Shown in pieces: positions 36,278-45,702 of a stretch of 64,000 bases of DNA (its first letter is position 1; the number at the start of each line of letters is the position of its first letter). The DNA lies in NCBI RefSeq assembly GCF_900142605.1, contig NZ_FRBL01000009.1:248001-312000 (forward strand), written 5' to 3'. The notes beneath the pieces were generated by a model. That model did not search any database. It was not told the origin of the DNA and saw only the letters and a program-made list of their open reading frames with translations. Made by a program: the position numbers and the translations under genes. This DNA comes from Chitinophaga jiangningensis (GTDB lineage Bacteria > Bacteroidota > Bacteroidia > Chitinophagales > Chitinophagaceae).

Positions 36278-39200
36278 ATGGCAGAATTTGATAGCTTAAG
36301 ACAAGAACTGGATGATGCGCGTAGCGGCCAGGCCGCTGCACATCTTTCGTTCCTGGCCGCAGGTGAACAGCTGAAACGCATTGCAGCCGAAAAGGAAAAC
36401 CTGTTAAGGTCTTATAACCCCAACGATCAAACGCAGCAGGCAAAACTGCATGCCCTGGAAAGCCAGGAGAAAACACTGAAAAATGCGGTAGGCCAGCTCC
36501 AGGAGGAAGTGAACAGCAGTAAAGCAAAAGCGGCAGACCTCTATAAAAAATTCAGTGTATTTACAGATCCTCGTCAACAGATTTCCCGGCTTAACGATGC
36601 CTATCCGTTCCTGTTAATGCCGGTACGTATAGAAACCCGTTTCAAGAAAGTGATGGGTGAGCGACAGGTGCTTAAAGATCAGCTGTGGATCAGAATTTTC
36701 CCGGATGATTTTATGATAGACTCATTTGAGGAGATGCTATCTGAAGCGGAGGTAAAAAATGCCGCATACTATTGGGCAAAGTACTGGGAAGCCGGTGGGC
36801 TCGAAAGCATGGAACGTGCGGCGTGGAGAGTGATGGTAGATGGCTATGGTTCCGGAAGGGCAGGTTATATCCTGGATAACTATAAGCCGGCGGACCTAAC
36901 GGGCAGGCCTGAACGGTTGTCGGTCAACGAAATTATTCTCGTGATTACCACCGCCCAGCTGCCGGGGGACATCGCACAGGACGCTTTGAAAGCATACTGG
37001 ACCAGATCCTGGGTAGGCTACGCCGACCTGGCAGAACAGCAGGGCGCTTTTGAAGACCTGGTGGATGTAGTGGGGCCAGAAAAGGCAAATGAGTATATCA
37101 CGACTTATAAGCCGGTGAATATTACTGTGCTGCCACCGGAAGATTTGGAGCGGGGAGATGTAGTGGTAAAGGTGGAATTTCTCCAACTACAAAATACAGC
37201 AGCGGTAAATACCAAACAACAGTCGTGGTCGCAGGCACCGAAAGTGTTTGTAATGCCGGATCGCTTTGTAGTAACAGGCTACCAGGGGAATAATGTAGGT
37301 TTTGAAGTTTTGGGAGAACCTATCCCATCTCCATTAATAGTGGGACCTGACCCGAGCGCCAAGCCGGAAAAACAATTCATCCGCCATGACAATGGCGACC
37401 TTACCCTGCACGATGACATCCGGTGGATGTCGGACTTTGAAGCGGCCATTAAAATAGGGCTGGGCTTTAAAATTGATATTACAGCGGAGCAGGTTGCACA
37501 GGGTTTCAGCAGGATCAGCGCACTGGGCATCCGCATGAGCGGCAGTGCCGCCAAAGGTCAGGAGTTGCTGGAAACCTTGCTGGAACATCATCGCATCAGC
37601 AAAAAAGGCTGTATCATTTTACCGCAGGGCACACCTACTAACAATACAGAAGAGGAAGGCACTTCGCATCAATATATCGATGATCCGGATGAGAGCTACG
37701 ACAACAGGAAAAAAGATCATCTCTTTGACCTTACTGCCAATATACTGGAAAAGCGTGATGGCCAGTGGCTGGCAGAGGCACTTGGGATCAATCCTGCTGC
37801 CTTGCAGAAAGTGCTGAACAGCGATCATACGGATCAGAAGGAAGCTCGCCTGATGAATACGGCACTTTGGCCGGCTACGCTGGGTTACATGATGGAAACC
37901 ATGATGCATGGCGTATTTACGAACGAGGACATAGCCGCTACCCGCACCTTCTTTAACCGCTATATTTCAGGCCGCAATACCGTTCCTGCCATAAAGGTGG
38001 GCAAACAGCCGTATGGTATTCTCCCTGTTACCAACTTTTCCAAGATAGGCTGGTTTAAGCCACATACCCCGGTACCGGGCATTACCGTTGATACAACTGG
38101 TATTCCAACCACCGCAATCAACACCGGAAATAACTACCTGCAACGGTTATACGAATTATTGAAAAAGGTAGATGCCGATTTTCTTAAATTATTACCTGCA
38201 GTTTCATTTGTAGGCAAAACGAAAGCAGACCCGCACCGCGTACTGCTGGATGTACTGGGCCAGAATGCAGGTACGGTGGAGTTTTACCAGCGGCAGGGCC
38301 AAAGTAAGGAAGACTTCATGAACCGTTTCAAGCTGGAAGGCATCTTCTCAGAAATTATTGCGGCGCTACTGGCCGGTGCCTATATTGAAACAGGAAAGGC
38401 TTTGCTGAAGCAGCTGGGTTATACTGGTGATGTAACACCTGACATCCTAAATAAATTTTTCTGGGAACAGGCCAATAAACTGAAAGGCCCTGTGGTGGAT
38501 GATCAGCCCTTATCTGAAACAATGGCTATACGTAAGTATGTAACCGGTGCGGACAACAAAAATTATATCCACTGGCTGATACAGGCAGCACAAACCTCCC
38601 ATGATGCACTGCGCAAACAGCAGGGTTTCCTGGATGATAAAATTCCTGTCTCGTTACTGTACCTCGTGCTGCACCATGCACTTGACCTGAGTTATGTTGA
38701 AGTGAGTCGATTCCTTTACCTGCGGGAAGCCCTGATCACACCCGAGCATGCGAAAGTATTACAACAGGAGCCTCCCTTCATTAACATACAGCAAAAAGCG
38801 CCCGTTTCAGAAAGTAAATATCTTTTCCTGTACCAACCCGCGGAGAAAATTACCGGCAGCCCTCATCGCCTGTTAGGAGATCATATTCCCAAGCTCATCA
38901 AAATGGATGTAGCTACCGAATATCTCGGCGATCAGCTGGACGCACTGGAATGGCTGAAAGATGTGCCTACCGCCAGGCTGGAAAGGTTATTCACGGAGCA
39001 TATTGACTGCTGCAGCTATCGGCTGGATGCCTGGAAGAATGGCCTGGTAAATTACCAGCTGACGAAAGTACGTGGGCAGCAGCAAGCTGCCAAAGGAATT
39101 TACCTGGGTGCATATGGCTACCTTGAAAATGTAAGATCAGAAAATAAGGTACTTACACCTTTTGTGCCGGAAGGAAAAGAATTACAGGATATTTTTATAA

Positions 39201-41845
39201 AGGAGGATCCCACACCCATCGTAAAAGATAATACCAACGGAGGTTTTATACTGGCACCATCCGTGAATCATGCCGTTACGGCCTCTATCCTGCGTAACGG
39301 GTATATTTCCAATGGCAATCCGGATGCCTTCCGGATTAATCTTTCTTCGGAGCGCGTACGGAAGGCGTTGTCGGTAATTGAAGGTATTCGTGGCGGACAG
39401 TCGCTCGGGGCTTTGCTGGGATACTACCTGGAACGTGGGCTGCATGAGTCGCACCCCGGTGTAGAACTGGACTACTATATTTATCAGTTGCGCAAAGCAT
39501 TTCCCCTGGTGGCCAATAAAGATAAAGATACCAAAGTGGATGAAAGCAGTGACATTCCGATTGATGCCGTGGAGGCTATTGAGGCGAGGAATGTAATAGA
39601 CGGGCTGGCACTGATCACGCACATTAAAAAAACGGGGCACAGCAGCTATCCGTTCGGCAAGGCCTGGCTGCCGGATTTTACGACGCCTAACCAGGGCATA
39701 GCCGTAGCCGCCGAAGTTAAAAATATCCTGGACATCAACGATGCCATCGCTGACGTAGCCATGGCGGAAAGCGTACACCAGGTAGTACAAGGCAATTACG
39801 AACGGGGCGCTGCCTCCTTTGATACTTATGCCAAAGGCAACTTCCCTCCCATTCCGGATGTAATCCAGACACCCCGCAGCGGTATTAACCTCACCCATCG
39901 GGTGGGACTGCATCTGGAAGCAGGGCTGGATGGCACCCTGGAAGCCACGCCACGGGCACAGGCCGAACCTGCCGTCAACAAATGGCTGAAAAGCATTTTA
40001 CCCCCTACTGATAAGATCATCTGCCTGGTATCCTACAATGGGGTTACCGATAAGAAGATTACCGCAGCAAACCTGGGCTTGCAGCCAATTGACATCCTCT
40101 ACACCGTGAACCTGGACAGCGAGCAACAGATGAAAGAGCTGGACGACAGGATCACCTTTCTGGTGATGCAGCAACCTGGCATCCGCCCGGACACAGTGGT
40201 GGAGATCAACTACATCAAAGGCATCAGCGGGCATTTCACCTTCTTTGAACTGGCGCCGCTGCTGAATAGCGTGGCTACCTTATTACTGAAATCAAGGGCA
40301 CTCACGGCAACGGATATACTATTACCAGCTGCTACCAGCCCTGTGGAACCTGGCAAGCAACAACTCAATCCGCAGCGGATTCATACCTGGCGAAATGCCC
40401 TGCAATCGCTCGTGGATAATCAACTGAAAGCTTATCTAACGCATATGGATACCCTGTTGTCGGATATGGTGGCTAACCGTAGTCAACAACTCAGCGAAGT
40501 GGATCAGCTGATGAATGGGTATGCCGCTATCCTGAATATTGCCGGCGCTGCCGGGCTGCCGCAAACTGGCATCGGCTTTATTTACGAAACAAAGCGCAGT
40601 CTCTTCACTTCCCTGCTCACTAAAATAAATGAGCTGGTAACGCGCTGGACGAAAAAGGCAGCCGACTTTGAACAGCTGATGACAGATTATGATGCACTGC
40701 CGCTCTCCACTTCTACTGAAGAAAAATTCAACCTGCTGGAACAGGCAAGAGTACTGGTTTCTACGGTAGCCTTAACCTTACCGCCAGACCCAGATACCTA
40801 TAAAACGCAGCTCATCCCAGTGAAACTGAGCTTCACTGACAAACTGAAAGTATTTCAGGACCTGCTCAGCATCAATACCGACAAGGTATTTGACTTGCTA
40901 CAGCAAACCAATGCGGCGCTACCAGTGATTGCTTACGATACAGAAGCATTTGAAGTGGCCAGCGTGGAAACAGCTGTTATCAATGCCGTAGAAGACCTGG
41001 CAGTAAAGGCACTGGCGCTTTCGACCGACCTGAAAAAACGCCTGCTGAAATCCGGCGACCTGCTCACTGCCTCCGCCGCACTGCCAGACAGCAAAAAGAA
41101 AGTAGACCTGTTGCTGGAAGCTGCAAAGCAACTCTTCCAGGAAGATTTCAAACTGGTACCGGAATTTACACCCGGCCATACCAGTGCACAGGAATGGGCC
41201 AACAGTCACGCGGCACAAGCCCAGCTGTTGTTGCATAGCCAGGCCAGCACCGACTTCCCGGTAGACGATTGGTTGTACGGTATTGCACGTGTGCGGGAGC
41301 ATATGCACCATTGGGAAAACACCGTGTTGCTGACAGAAGCATTAGTGAACAAGGAACTGACACTGCATCCGGTGCAGTTCCCCTATAAAAATGCGGACCA
41401 CTGGCTGGCTGTACCTTACCCGGAAACATACGAGATTGAAAGTGAAAGGTTATTATACACCGCACACTACGCCACCGCTTTTGATGCATCCAAACCACAA
41501 TGCGGACTGCTGCTGGACGAGTGGACCGAATTGATACCGGCGAAAAAGGAAACTGCCGGCATCGCATTTCATTATGATAAGCCGAATGCGGAACCGCCGC
41601 AGGTGATGCTGCTGGCCATGCCGCCGGTGTATACCGGCGCCTGGAATTGGAGCGACCTGCAGGAAATTGTTCATGAAACATTTCAAGCAGCCAAGGCACG
41701 GGCAATTGAGCCGGAACAGATAGATACCACCAACTATGCGCGCTTCCTGCCGGCAGTAGTGTCGTCTATGAGTGTGCATCCGATTTCGATTTCACTGAAC
41801 TACGGGTTCAATAATTCTATTCACGAAATACTGCAAAAGCCCTGA
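36278..41845 (+). CDS. Operon gene 5: unknown 1855-residue protein with N-terminal coiled coil
   Basis: Largest product of the operon, no signal peptide. Residues about 1-95 form a predicted coiled coil (LEKE/Q-rich, ending QLQEEVNSSKAKAADLYKKF). Then comes a conserved-looking block: YPFLLMPVRIETRFKKV, QLWIRIFPDDFMIDSFE and LSEAEVKNAAYYW. I recall similar blocks in large hypothetical proteins of Actinobacteria and other phyla (unverified). The middle holds GRNTVPAIKVGKQPYGILPV near residue 570, which has the look of a structural turn. Many helices fill about 600-1700. The C-terminus ends with FLPAVVSSMSVHPISISLNY. No catalytic motif, Walker site or zinc site was found by eye. Gene 6 starts one base after its stop. 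Confidence 0.82.
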   Translation: MAEFDSLRQELDDARSGQAAAHLSFLAAGEQLKRIAAEKENLLRSYNPNDQTQQAKLHALESQEKTLKNAVGQLQEEVNSSKAKAADLYKKFSVFTDPRQQISRLNDAYPFLLMPVRIETRFKKVMGERQVLKDQLWIRIFPDDFMIDSFEEMLSEAEVKNAAYYWAKYWEAGGLESMERAAWRVMVDGYGSGRAGYILDNYKPADLTGRPERLSVNEIILVITTAQLPGDIAQDALKAYWTRSWVGYADLAEQQGAFEDLVDVVGPEKANEYITTYKPVNITVLPPEDLERGDVVVKVEFLQLQNTAAVNTKQQSWSQAPKVFVMPDRFVVTGYQGNNVGFEVLGEPIPSPLIVGPDPSAKPEKQFIRHDNGDLTLHDDIRWMSDFEAAIKIGLGFKIDITAEQVAQGFSRISALGIRMSGSAAKGQELLETLLEHHRISKKGCIILPQGTPTNNTEEEGTSHQYIDDPDESYDNRKKDHLFDLTANILEKRDGQWLAEALGINPAALQKVLNSDHTDQKEARLMNTALWPATLGYMMETMMHGVFTNEDIAATRTFFNRYISGRNTVPAIKVGKQPYGILPVTNFSKIGWFKPHTPVPGITVDTTGIPTTAINTGNNYLQRLYELLKKVDADFLKLLPAVSFVGKTKADPHRVLLDVLGQNAGTVEFYQRQGQSKEDFMNRFKLEGIFSEIIAALLAGAYIETGKALLKQLGYTGDVTPDILNKFFWEQANKLKGPVVDDQPLSETMAIRKYVTGADNKNYIHWLIQAAQTSHDALRKQQGFLDDKIPVSLLYLVLHHALDLSYVEVSRFLYLREALITPEHAKVLQQEPPFINIQQKAPVSESKYLFLYQPAEKITGSPHRLLGDHIPKLIKMDVATEYLGDQLDALEWLKDVPTARLERLFTEHIDCCSYRLDAWKNGLVNYQLTKVRGQQQAAKGIYLGAYGYLENVRSENKVLTPFVPEGKELQDIFIKEDPTPIVKDNTNGGFILAPSVNHAVTASILRNGYISNGNPDAFRINLSSERVRKALSVIEGIRGGQSLGALLGYYLERGLHESHPGVELDYYIYQLRKAFPLVANKDKDTKVDESSDIPIDAVEAIEARNVIDGLALITHIKKTGHSSYPFGKAWLPDFTTPNQGIAVAAEVKNILDINDAIADVAMAESVHQVVQGNYERGAASFDTYAKGNFPPIPDVIQTPRSGINLTHRVGLHLEAGLDGTLEATPRAQAEPAVNKWLKSILPPTDKIICLVSYNGVTDKKITAANLGLQPIDILYTVNLDSEQQMKELDDRITFLVMQQPGIRPDTVVEINYIKGISGHFTFFELAPLLNSVATLLLKSRALTATDILLPAATSPVEPGKQQLNPQRIHTWRNALQSLVDNQLKAYLTHMDTLLSDMVANRSQQLSEVDQLMNGYAAILNIAGAAGLPQTGIGFIYETKRSLFTSLLTKINELVTRWTKKAADFEQLMTDYDALPLSTSTEEKFNLLEQARVLVSTVALTLPPDPDTYKTQLIPVKLSFTDKLKVFQDLLSINTDKVFDLLQQTNAALPVIAYDTEAFEVASVETAVINAVEDLAVKALALSTDLKKRLLKSGDLLTASAALPDSKKKVDLLLEAAKQLFQEDFKLVPEFTPGHTSAQEWANSHAAQAQLLLHSQASTDFPVDDWLYGIARVREHMHHWENTVLLTEALVNKELTLHPVQFPYKNADHWLAVPYPETYEIESERLLYTAHYATAFDASKPQCGLLLDEWTELIPAKKETAGIAFHYDKPNAEPPQVMLLAMPPVYTGAWNWSDLQEIVHETFQAAKARAIEPEQIDTTNYARFLPAVVSSMSVHPISISLNYGFNNSIHEILQKP

Positions 41846-41846
41846 T

Positions 41847-43706
41847 ATGAATAAGTATGTAGTTACTGATAACCTTGCAGAAGTATTGGCCAAAAGGAGT
41901 CTGCGCACTATTACGCTGTGGAACCGGCTGGAAGGGCGTCCACGTACCGACAACCTGGAACGGGCGCTGAGGGCCGAAGTGCGTGATCCGCTATGGATGC
42001 TCACCCGCCAATGGCAGATGGGTGAATTTATTGGCGATGATGCCGGCTCCCCCATATTTTCAAAAATTCATATGGGCAGCACCCACCTCACAAAATACCT
42101 TGCCGGAGAAGGGCCGGTACAGGCGTTTACAGACGCCGTGCCGTTGGAAGCACAGGTGGAGCAGCAGCCAATTCCTTTCATTAACGGCACCCAGGAGCTG
42201 TCGCTGGACATTCGCCTGCTCATGGGCAGGCAATGGCTGAAGATGGTAGCTGCGGTGGGTGATTACCGTAATTCCTATATTGGTAACTACCCCGTGACTG
42301 CTCCGGACAAAGACAAAAAGGAGGATGCTCCCCGCACTGCCCACAAGGAAGTATGGCAGCAGTTTAATGCCGTTGCGGGCAGAAGTATGGATGGCGTTAA
42401 GTTGCTATTACACTTGCAAAACCCTGCGCATCATGCATGGGATAATATTCCGGAACTGGCGGGCGACGGAACGAAACAGGCAGCCGTAGATGCGGTGGCC
42501 GGGAGGTTTATTGCCTGGTTCCGCAAGTTATTTTATCAACCTGAGGATCCTGCTACCACTGCATGGAAACCTTCCAGCCTGGAATACCAGTTTGCCTGCT
42601 CTGCACCAGTGGAGGGCACTGAAAAAGTATTAACGGCTGATCAATACTATCATGGCCACCTGGACTGGTACAACCTCGACATAGACCCCAAACAAACTAC
42701 ATTGGGTGATACTCCACCCCCGCCGCCGGATACAGAGTTGCCGGTTACCAATACCTTTCTGCCAGTGCCGGTGCAGTTCGACGGTATGCCTAACACGCGT
42801 TGGTGGGCGTTTGAGGATGGCCGCACAAACCTGGGGAAACTAAATCCAGGCCCTACCGACCTGGGCAAGCTCCTGTACATTGAATTTGCGCTGGTATATG
42901 CCAATGACTGGTTCCTCCTGCCCTTTACACTGGATGCAGGTAGTATTGCCCGCATCAAAGGCATGACGGTGACCAATGTATTTGGTGAAAGAACATGGAT
43001 AGAAGCCGCTGGCCGCGGCCTGGACGATGCCTGGAATAAGTGGAGCATGTTTACCCTGAACACCAAAGGAAAAGGCCCTGAAAAAACGGATAATAGTCTG
43101 CTGATACTACCTGTTGCTCCTAAAATGCTGGAAGGTGCGCCACTGGAAGAAATCCACCTTATCCGCGATGAAGTAGCCAATATGGTATGGGCGGTAGAAA
43201 CCACGGTTCCATTAGCTACCGGCTGGGGCAAATCCGGCGGGGAAGCTGCCGTGGAGCTACGCCGCAAATATCAGCAATTACTGGACGCCTCCGGTCCACT
43301 GCCGCCAGCCGTACCACTGATTCCCAATGAAGCGGCCATTCGATATGAGGTGATGAACACCGTACCGGAAAACTGGATTCCGTTCATCCCTGTGCAAAAG
43401 GATGCAGGTAAAAGGGCCGTACACCTCCAACGTGCAGCGATGCCAAGAATACTGGATAATGATACTTCCGGTAAACCGGAAAAAATAAAACCACGTACCC
43501 CCTTGTTGCGCGAAGGCCTGGATAAAGGGCTGGGCTATTTTATTAATGAAGAAGAAGTACCGCGCGCAGGCAGTAACGTGTACCGGGCGTATCAGCGTAC
43601 ACGGTGGTATAACGGCGGGATATTCACGTGGCTGGGGACACGCAAACAGACCGGCAGAGGCGAAGGAGCGAGTAATTTGGCGTTTGACAGGATATTGAAG
43701 AAATAA
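41847..43706 (+). CDS. Operon gene 6: unknown protein with RDPLWMLTRQWQMGEF block
   Basis: 619 residues, no signal peptide. The N-terminal block EVRDPLWMLTRQWQMGEF, continuing GDDAGSP (about residues 46-70), is very distinctive, and I recall it from hypothetical proteins in several phyla (memory only). Further on are SLEYQFACSAP, YHGHLDWYNLDID, MPNTRWWAFEDGRTNLGKL and VYANDWFLLPFTL, all Trp-rich and typical of a compact structural beta domain. The end (GSNVYRAYQRTRWYNGGIFTWLGTR) is also Trp/Tyr/Arg-rich, as in many proteins that close an oligomer. It is the last gene of the operon and is followed by a strong terminator. No enzyme motif is visible. Function unknown. Confidence 0.82.
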   Translation: MNKYVVTDNLAEVLAKRSLRTITLWNRLEGRPRTDNLERALRAEVRDPLWMLTRQWQMGEFIGDDAGSPIFSKIHMGSTHLTKYLAGEGPVQAFTDAVPLEAQVEQQPIPFINGTQELSLDIRLLMGRQWLKMVAAVGDYRNSYIGNYPVTAPDKDKKEDAPRTAHKEVWQQFNAVAGRSMDGVKLLLHLQNPAHHAWDNIPELAGDGTKQAAVDAVAGRFIAWFRKLFYQPEDPATTAWKPSSLEYQFACSAPVEGTEKVLTADQYYHGHLDWYNLDIDPKQTTLGDTPPPPPDTELPVTNTFLPVPVQFDGMPNTRWWAFEDGRTNLGKLNPGPTDLGKLLYIEFALVYANDWFLLPFTLDAGSIARIKGMTVTNVFGERTWIEAAGRGLDDAWNKWSMFTLNTKGKGPEKTDNSLLILPVAPKMLEGAPLEEIHLIRDEVANMVWAVETTVPLATGWGKSGGEAAVELRRKYQQLLDASGPLPPAVPLIPNEAAIRYEVMNTVPENWIPFIPVQKDAGKRAVHLQRAAMPRILDNDTSGKPEKIKPRTPLLREGLDKGLGYFINEEEVPRAGSNVYRAYQRTRWYNGGIFTWLGTRKQTGRGEGASNLAFDRILKK

Positions 43707-43730
43707 ATAACTTTAAGATACCTGACATGT

Positions 43731-43759
43731 AAAGGCTCTCCACAAGAGAGCCTTTTTTT
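43731..43759 (+). terminator. Rho-independent terminator of the six-gene operon
   Basis: AAAGGCTCTC, a CACAA loop and GAGAGCCTTT form a perfect 10-bp stem followed directly by more T (seven in all). It begins 25 bases after the stop of gene 6 and marks the end of the unit. Confidence 0.92.
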
Positions 43760-43817
43760 ATAGCAGAAATCCCAGCGTTTCATTAATTTAGGATTTTAAC
43801 ACAGTTATTCCACGTTC

Positions 43818-45701
43818 ATGATGCTTCCAGGAGTCACGATGCATTCCACCAAAACCGCCCCTGCCATCTCCCTAAAAACCTTTTTAACAGCATTACTCTG
43901 CTGCATACTCACCTGCATGAAAGCCCAGCAACCGGTAACTATTCACCCCGGCACCAACGAGTATATCTTTACCTATTCGCAGATCCATTGGCTGGAAGAC
44001 ACATCCGGCAACCTGACATTCCAGGAGGTAAGGCGACTGGATACTGCAGCTGCATTTCAACCCAACACCGGCTATTATCCAAAGAACGTACATCAGTCCT
44101 CCGCATACTGGTTTAAAGTAAGAGTAACGCTGACTGACTCTATTGCTGCCAACCAGCGCATCATCGAATTCTTCGACCAAACCATAGACGATCTTACGGT
44201 TTACCTGCCGCAGGCCAATGGGGAATATATATCCTCGCACTCCGGTGCCGGCGTGCATTTCAGCTACCGGCTGTACCGGCATAAGAATTTCGAATTTCAG
44301 ATTCCTGATTTGTCAAAGGGTACCTATACCTACTATGTGCGGGTGAAGTCGTTGAATGAGATCAATTTTATCATGGTTTACCGCAGCATGGTGCGGTTTA
44401 TTAACTATGCCCTGGTGGAGTATATCACGTATGGACTCTTCTACGGCATGATCCTCGTTTTCTGTTTTTACAACCTGCTGATGCTGCTGGCTACCGGCCT
44501 TAGCCACTACCTGTATTACGTGCTGTACATCGTTAGTGTGGGACTCTTTGAAATGAGCACCGACGGGATAGCATTCCAGTTTATCTGGCCGGGCTACCCG
44601 GGGCTGAATGTATACATGTATGGCATATCGCTATATTGCATGAGCATATTTGCGCTCATTTTCGCCAGAACACTGTTGCGGGTTAAACGACAAAGCCCTG
44701 TGCTATACAGGGTTTTAAACGGGATTATCCTCCTGCGCACCATTTATTTCCTCATCTGCCTGCTATTGAAAAAAGAATGGTTTATCTATAAATTTCTGGA
44801 TTTTATCCCGCTGTTTGCGTCCTTTATTGCCGGTTTAATCATCTGGTACAAAGGCTTTAAGCCTGCGCGCTTTTTTGTGCTGGGATATGCGTTACTGTTT
44901 GCAGGGGCTATTGTAAAACTGGTAAATGTATTAGGACTGGTAAGCGGAAACCTGGCAGTAGCGGCCCACTATGGACTGGTGCTGGGGTTTGTACTGGAAA
45001 TGGTATTCCTTTCTTTTTCCATTGGTGATCAGGTAAGGTTACTACGAAAAGAGAAAAAACAAGCCCAGGATGACGCGTTTTTCCATATACAGCGCAACCT
45101 GAAACTACAGGCCAACATCAACCAGCAGCTGGAAGAACAGGTAGCCGCACGCACCGAACAACTGGCGCTTCAGGCACAGGAAATTTACGAGCAGGCGCAG
45201 GAAATTGCCCGTATGAATAAACTACTTGAAAAAGATAACGAAGTACTTAAAACTAATATTGAAAAAATAACGGATGCCCGTATAACCGCTACCGAGCTTA
45301 CTTTTGAAGAGTTCAGCCATAAGTACCCGGACCAGGAGAAATGTTACCAGTTCCTGGCAGATTTAAAATGGAACAATGGCTTCTCCTGTAAAAAATGTAA
45401 TTACACTAACTTCAGCAAAGGCCGCAGACCTTACAGTCGCCGCTGCAACAAATGTGCTTACGAGGAATCCCCCCTTAACGACACTATTTTTGAAAACAAC
45501 CGGATACCGATCAATAAAGCTTTTTATATCGTGTACCTGGTATTCATCACAAAAGGTAATATCTCTTCCTACCAGATTGCTGAAAAAACCGGTATGCGCC
45601 AGGGCACTTGCTGGGCATACGCTGTACGGATTAAAAATCTCCTGGATGCTACCAAAAAAAATAAAAAAACCAGTTGGACGGATTTGATCAGGAAAACATA
45701 A
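43818..45701 (+). CDS. 7TM-DISM sensor fused to an IS1595-type transposase zinc ribbon
   Basis: 627 residues. A signal peptide (to about residue 37) precedes an extracellular 7TMR-DISM-type beta domain (about 45-190; YYPKNVHQSSAYWFKVRV, FFDQTIDDLTVYLPQ). Seven hydrophobic helices follow (about 195-400), then a Gln/Glu-rich coiled coil (about 405-490). The C-terminus is not the usual kinase or cyclase but a zinc ribbon with Cys524-x2-Cys527-x15-Cys543-x2-Cys546, then TIFENNRIPINKAFYIVYLV and ISSYQIAEKTGMRQGTCWAY. This order matches the N-terminal DNA-binding part of IS1595/ISXO2-family transposases. The DDE nuclease domain is absent, because the protein ends soon after. It therefore looks like a membrane-bound sensor that binds DNA directly (inference). 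It is a single gene, convergent with the next by one base. Confidence 0.88.
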   Translation: MMLPGVTMHSTKTAPAISLKTFLTALLCCILTCMKAQQPVTIHPGTNEYIFTYSQIHWLEDTSGNLTFQEVRRLDTAAAFQPNTGYYPKNVHQSSAYWFKVRVTLTDSIAANQRIIEFFDQTIDDLTVYLPQANGEYISSHSGAGVHFSYRLYRHKNFEFQIPDLSKGTYTYYVRVKSLNEINFIMVYRSMVRFINYALVEYITYGLFYGMILVFCFYNLLMLLATGLSHYLYYVLYIVSVGLFEMSTDGIAFQFIWPGYPGLNVYMYGISLYCMSIFALIFARTLLRVKRQSPVLYRVLNGIILLRTIYFLICLLLKKEWFIYKFLDFIPLFASFIAGLIIWYKGFKPARFFVLGYALLFAGAIVKLVNVLGLVSGNLAVAAHYGLVLGFVLEMVFLSFSIGDQVRLLRKEKKQAQDDAFFHIQRNLKLQANINQQLEEQVAARTEQLALQAQEIYEQAQEIARMNKLLEKDNEVLKTNIEKITDARITATELTFEEFSHKYPDQEKCYQFLADLKWNNGFSCKKCNYTNFSKGRRPYSRRCNKCAYEESPLNDTIFENNRIPINKAFYIVYLVFITKGNISSYQIAEKTGMRQGTCWAYAVRIKNLLDATKKNKKTSWTDLIRKT

Positions 45702-45702
45702 A

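Noticed and set aside
26384..43706. Reading the six-gene operon as a contractile injection system or T6SS
   Set aside because: No sheath, tube, baseplate, spike, LysM or AAA+ ATPase protein is recognisable among the six products.
45360..45701. Insertion sequence remnant at the end of the 7TM gene
   Set aside because: The zinc ribbon is in frame with the receptor, linked by a normal coiled coil, and there are no terminal inverted repeats; a fusion gene explains it better.
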